24,962 nt of DNA from CAYJBH01 sp964371365 (lineage in GTDB: Bacteria; Bacillota; Clostridia; Oscillospirales; Ruminococcaceae), in the NCBI GenBank assembly GCA_964371365.1, contig CAYJMO010000024.1, positions 1 through 24,962 of the forward strand. The letters run 5' to 3'. The notes under the pieces were generated by a model. The model ran no database searches. It saw only the letters and a program-made list of their open reading frames with translations, and was not told where the DNA came from. A program made the translations under genes and the position numbers. Of the stretch, positions 23,762-24,962 are shown piece after piece (position 1 is the stretch's first letter; each line of letters opens with the position of its first letter).

Positions 23762-23878
23762 CAGGGGTCGGTGCGGGCAGAGGTTTTTTTGTCACGCAAA
23801 ATAAGCATAGTCTATACAAAACATAGTCCTTTAACCCCGAGAATCAACACATCTTCCCGGCAGAAATTTTGTCTATCA

Positions 23879-23899
23879 AAATTGTCATTATGACAATTT
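23879..23899. repeat. Palindrome downstream of the GNAT pair
   Basis: AAATTGTCAT and ATGACAATTT are exact complements around one central base, 17 nt beyond the stop of the minus-strand GNAT gene. On the minus strand the stem ends in TTTT, so it may be a weak terminator. It also has the shape of a dimeric-regulator site. Confidence 0.4.
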
Positions 23900-23916
23900 G
23901 TTGTCTGTCAATGTCC

Positions 23917-24375
23917 TCACTTTTTTCTTGTCATAATCCTCTCGCCTTTTGGGTCCTTAAAAATAGTTTTCTTGAACTTTAATTTTTCATACAGCATAAT
24001 TGCATTGTAATTATCTTCATGAACCGACAAATATATTTTTTTACAACTGTATTCTTCATACATTTTTTCAAGAATCAGACTCATTGATTTCTTGCCATAC
24101 CCTTTGCCTTGATGTTCTTTATCAATCATAAATCTATCAAGCCACACTTGTGTAGAAAACAAGTGTGTTGTTTTACCGTGCATAGCAAACCCAATTAACG
24201 TATCAACTACATAAATCCCATAGAAATTCCACTTCATATTGTACGCATCGTTTTTTGCATCGTTTAAACACTGCTCGGAAGTTTCTATAAAATGATCTTG
24301 TTCATTATGAACCGACAGAGCCTTTATTGTATCCCAATTTTCTCTCGGAATAATTTTAATACTTAATTTCCCCAT
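23917..24375 (-). CDS. GNAT acetyltransferase, spermidine/diamine N-acetyltransferase-like
   Basis: A 152-residue GNAT protein. The acetyl-CoA site is in VWLDRFMIDKEHQGKGYGKK (Q-G-K-G-Y-G loop), followed by KKIYLSVHEDNYNAIMLYEK. The order and wording closely resemble Bacillus BltD/PaiA-type spermidine acetyltransferases (HFIETSEQCLNDAK near residue 30, GIYVVDTLIGFAMHGK), so a polyamine or small amine is the likely acceptor (inference). AAGGG precedes the ATG. Second gene of a pair, 11 nt after the other GNAT. Base composition is more AT-rich than the bulk of the window. Confidence 0.88.
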   Translation of the reverse strand: MGKLSIKIIPRENWDTIKALSVHNEQDHFIETSEQCLNDAKNDAYNMKWNFYGIYVVDTLIGFAMHGKTTHLFSTQVWLDRFMIDKEHQGKGYGKKSMSLILEKMYEEYSCKKIYLSVHEDNYNAIMLYEKLKFKKTIFKDPKGERIMTRKK

Positions 24376-24386
24376 ATGTCAAACCC

Positions 24387-24917
24387 TTAATTTGTACAAA
24401 ATATCTTCATCGGCATAAACTTCATAAGTTTTTTCGCCTTTTCTGTGTCATAATCTTTATCGGTAGATAAAATATCAATGAAGGGGGCTTTAAACCCTGC
24501 CTTTATTCCTGTATGCGTAAATCCATTTCGCTCATAAAACATGAGCCTTTTCACTCTTTGCTCGTAATTCAGGGCGTTTTTATCGTCCATAGTTTCAATA
24601 AACAGTGTTACCGACTTATCGGGGTGTTTATCAAATATTATCTGCAACAACTTTGAACCATACCCTTTTGAGTGAATTTTATCATTTACCGCAATATAAA
24701 ACACAAACAAAGTATCATCCGACTCTATAGTAAATAAAATTCCTACAAATAAATCATTATCATAATAAACCTTAAAATCATATTTTTTCCTTAATGTCAA
24801 GAGCCTTATAAGCCACATCGGCATAAGCTCTTCTTTTGGGAAAACTCTTTTCATAAACGCACAAATTTCTTTGTAGTCGGATAGTTTTTTTGACAAATCT
24901 TTTTCTATTAAATTCAT
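24387..24917 (-). CDS. GNAT-family acetyltransferase, acceptor unknown
   Basis: A 176-residue protein with a GNAT core: DNDLFVGILFTIESDDTLFV, FYIAVNDKIHSKGYGSKLLQ (S-K-G-Y-G acetyl-CoA loop) and RLMFYERNGFTHTG, in which the conserved tyrosine could act as general acid. The N-terminus resembles small clostridial GNATs of undefined acceptor. AGAAGGGG lies 6 nt before the ATG. Probably co-transcribed with the spermidine-type GNAT downstream. The promoter would lie past the window end. A hand count of 24721-24780 gives 12 G+C in 60 bases, well below the ribosomal and glycogen genes. Confidence 0.85.
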   Translation of the reverse strand: MNLIEKDLSKKLSDYKEICAFMKRVFPKEELMPMWLIRLLTLRKKYDFKVYYDNDLFVGILFTIESDDTLFVFYIAVNDKIHSKGYGSKLLQIIFDKHPDKSVTLFIETMDDKNALNYEQRVKRLMFYERNGFTHTGIKAGFKAPFIDILSTDKDYDTEKAKKLMKFMPMKIFCTN

Positions 24918-24962
24918 AAAATTCCCCTTCTTTTAATACTGGTAGTGTGACTTATTCTTTTT

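Noticed and set aside
23744..23790. Possible terminator after the GGDEF gene (CCGAC/GTCGG stem, later TTTTTTT)
   Set aside because: The stem is short and bulged and ends about 10 nt before the T-run, so the geometry of an intrinsic terminator is not met.
1..24962. CRISPR array, prophage, insertion sequence or defence genes
   Set aside because: No regularly spaced direct repeats, integrase, transposase or nuclease-type proteins were seen on either strand.

Overview
The window looks like a chromosomal contig from an anaerobic, probably gut-associated member of the Clostridia (Bacillota; I would guess Oscillospiraceae/Ruminococcaceae or a relative). This is inferred from protein flavour and gene order: a V/A-type ATPase operon in the Enterococcus-like order, the rpmG-secE-nusG-rplK-rplA-rplJ-rplL block, Firmicutes-style Shine-Dalgarno sites and sigma-A-like promoters, an L10-leader attenuator, and intracellular glycogen enzymes. 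One run of ten Ns (289-298) marks an assembly gap inside ntpA.

Layout. (1) 1-5913, minus strand: promoter and operon for a V-type ATPase (peripheral stalk subunit, I, K, E, C, F and the start of A, which runs off the left edge). The K subunit carries the full set of side chains that bind Na+ in the Enterococcus hirae enzyme, so the machine is probably a Na+ pump or Na+-driven synthase. (2) 6025-13409, minus strand: glycogen phosphorylase, a cytoplasmic GH13 maltodextrin hydrolase, an NfeD/SPFH membrane pair split by an 80-bp inverted repeat, and a cytoplasmic formylglycine-type sulfatase. (3) 13463-15066, minus strand: a CBS/CorC-domain membrane protein and a Nudix hydrolase, ending in a GC-rich hairpin. 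(4) 15221-18852, plus strand: L33, SecE, NusG, L11, L1, L10 and L7/L12, with a strong promoter, an L1-type mRNA site, an L10 leader with attenuator, and a final intrinsic terminator. rpoB does not follow. (5) 18868-22276, minus strand: an operon of an AraC-family regulator, a beta-propeller protein resembling oligogalacturonate lyases (PL22), and a Gfo/Idh/MocA oxidoreductase, probably a small regulated sugar or uronide catabolic unit. (6) 22325-23761, plus strand: a membrane-anchored GGDEF protein. (7) 23917-24917, minus strand: two tandem GNAT acetyltransferases in visibly AT-richer DNA.

Most of the window is core metabolism and translation. The less ordinary items are the AraC/propeller/oxidoreductase operon, the 80-bp inverted repeat inside the NfeD-SPFH pair, a 12-bp inverted repeat straddling the rpmG promoter, and the chain of small hairpins at junctions of the ribosomal and ATPase operons. 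I did not find a convincing undescribed system such as a defence island, CRISPR array or biosynthetic cluster. No tRNA or rRNA gene was recognised. The longest stretch without a gene, 15067-15380 upstream of rpmG, holds the rpmG promoter and leader structures; its first 150 bases show nothing I can identify.
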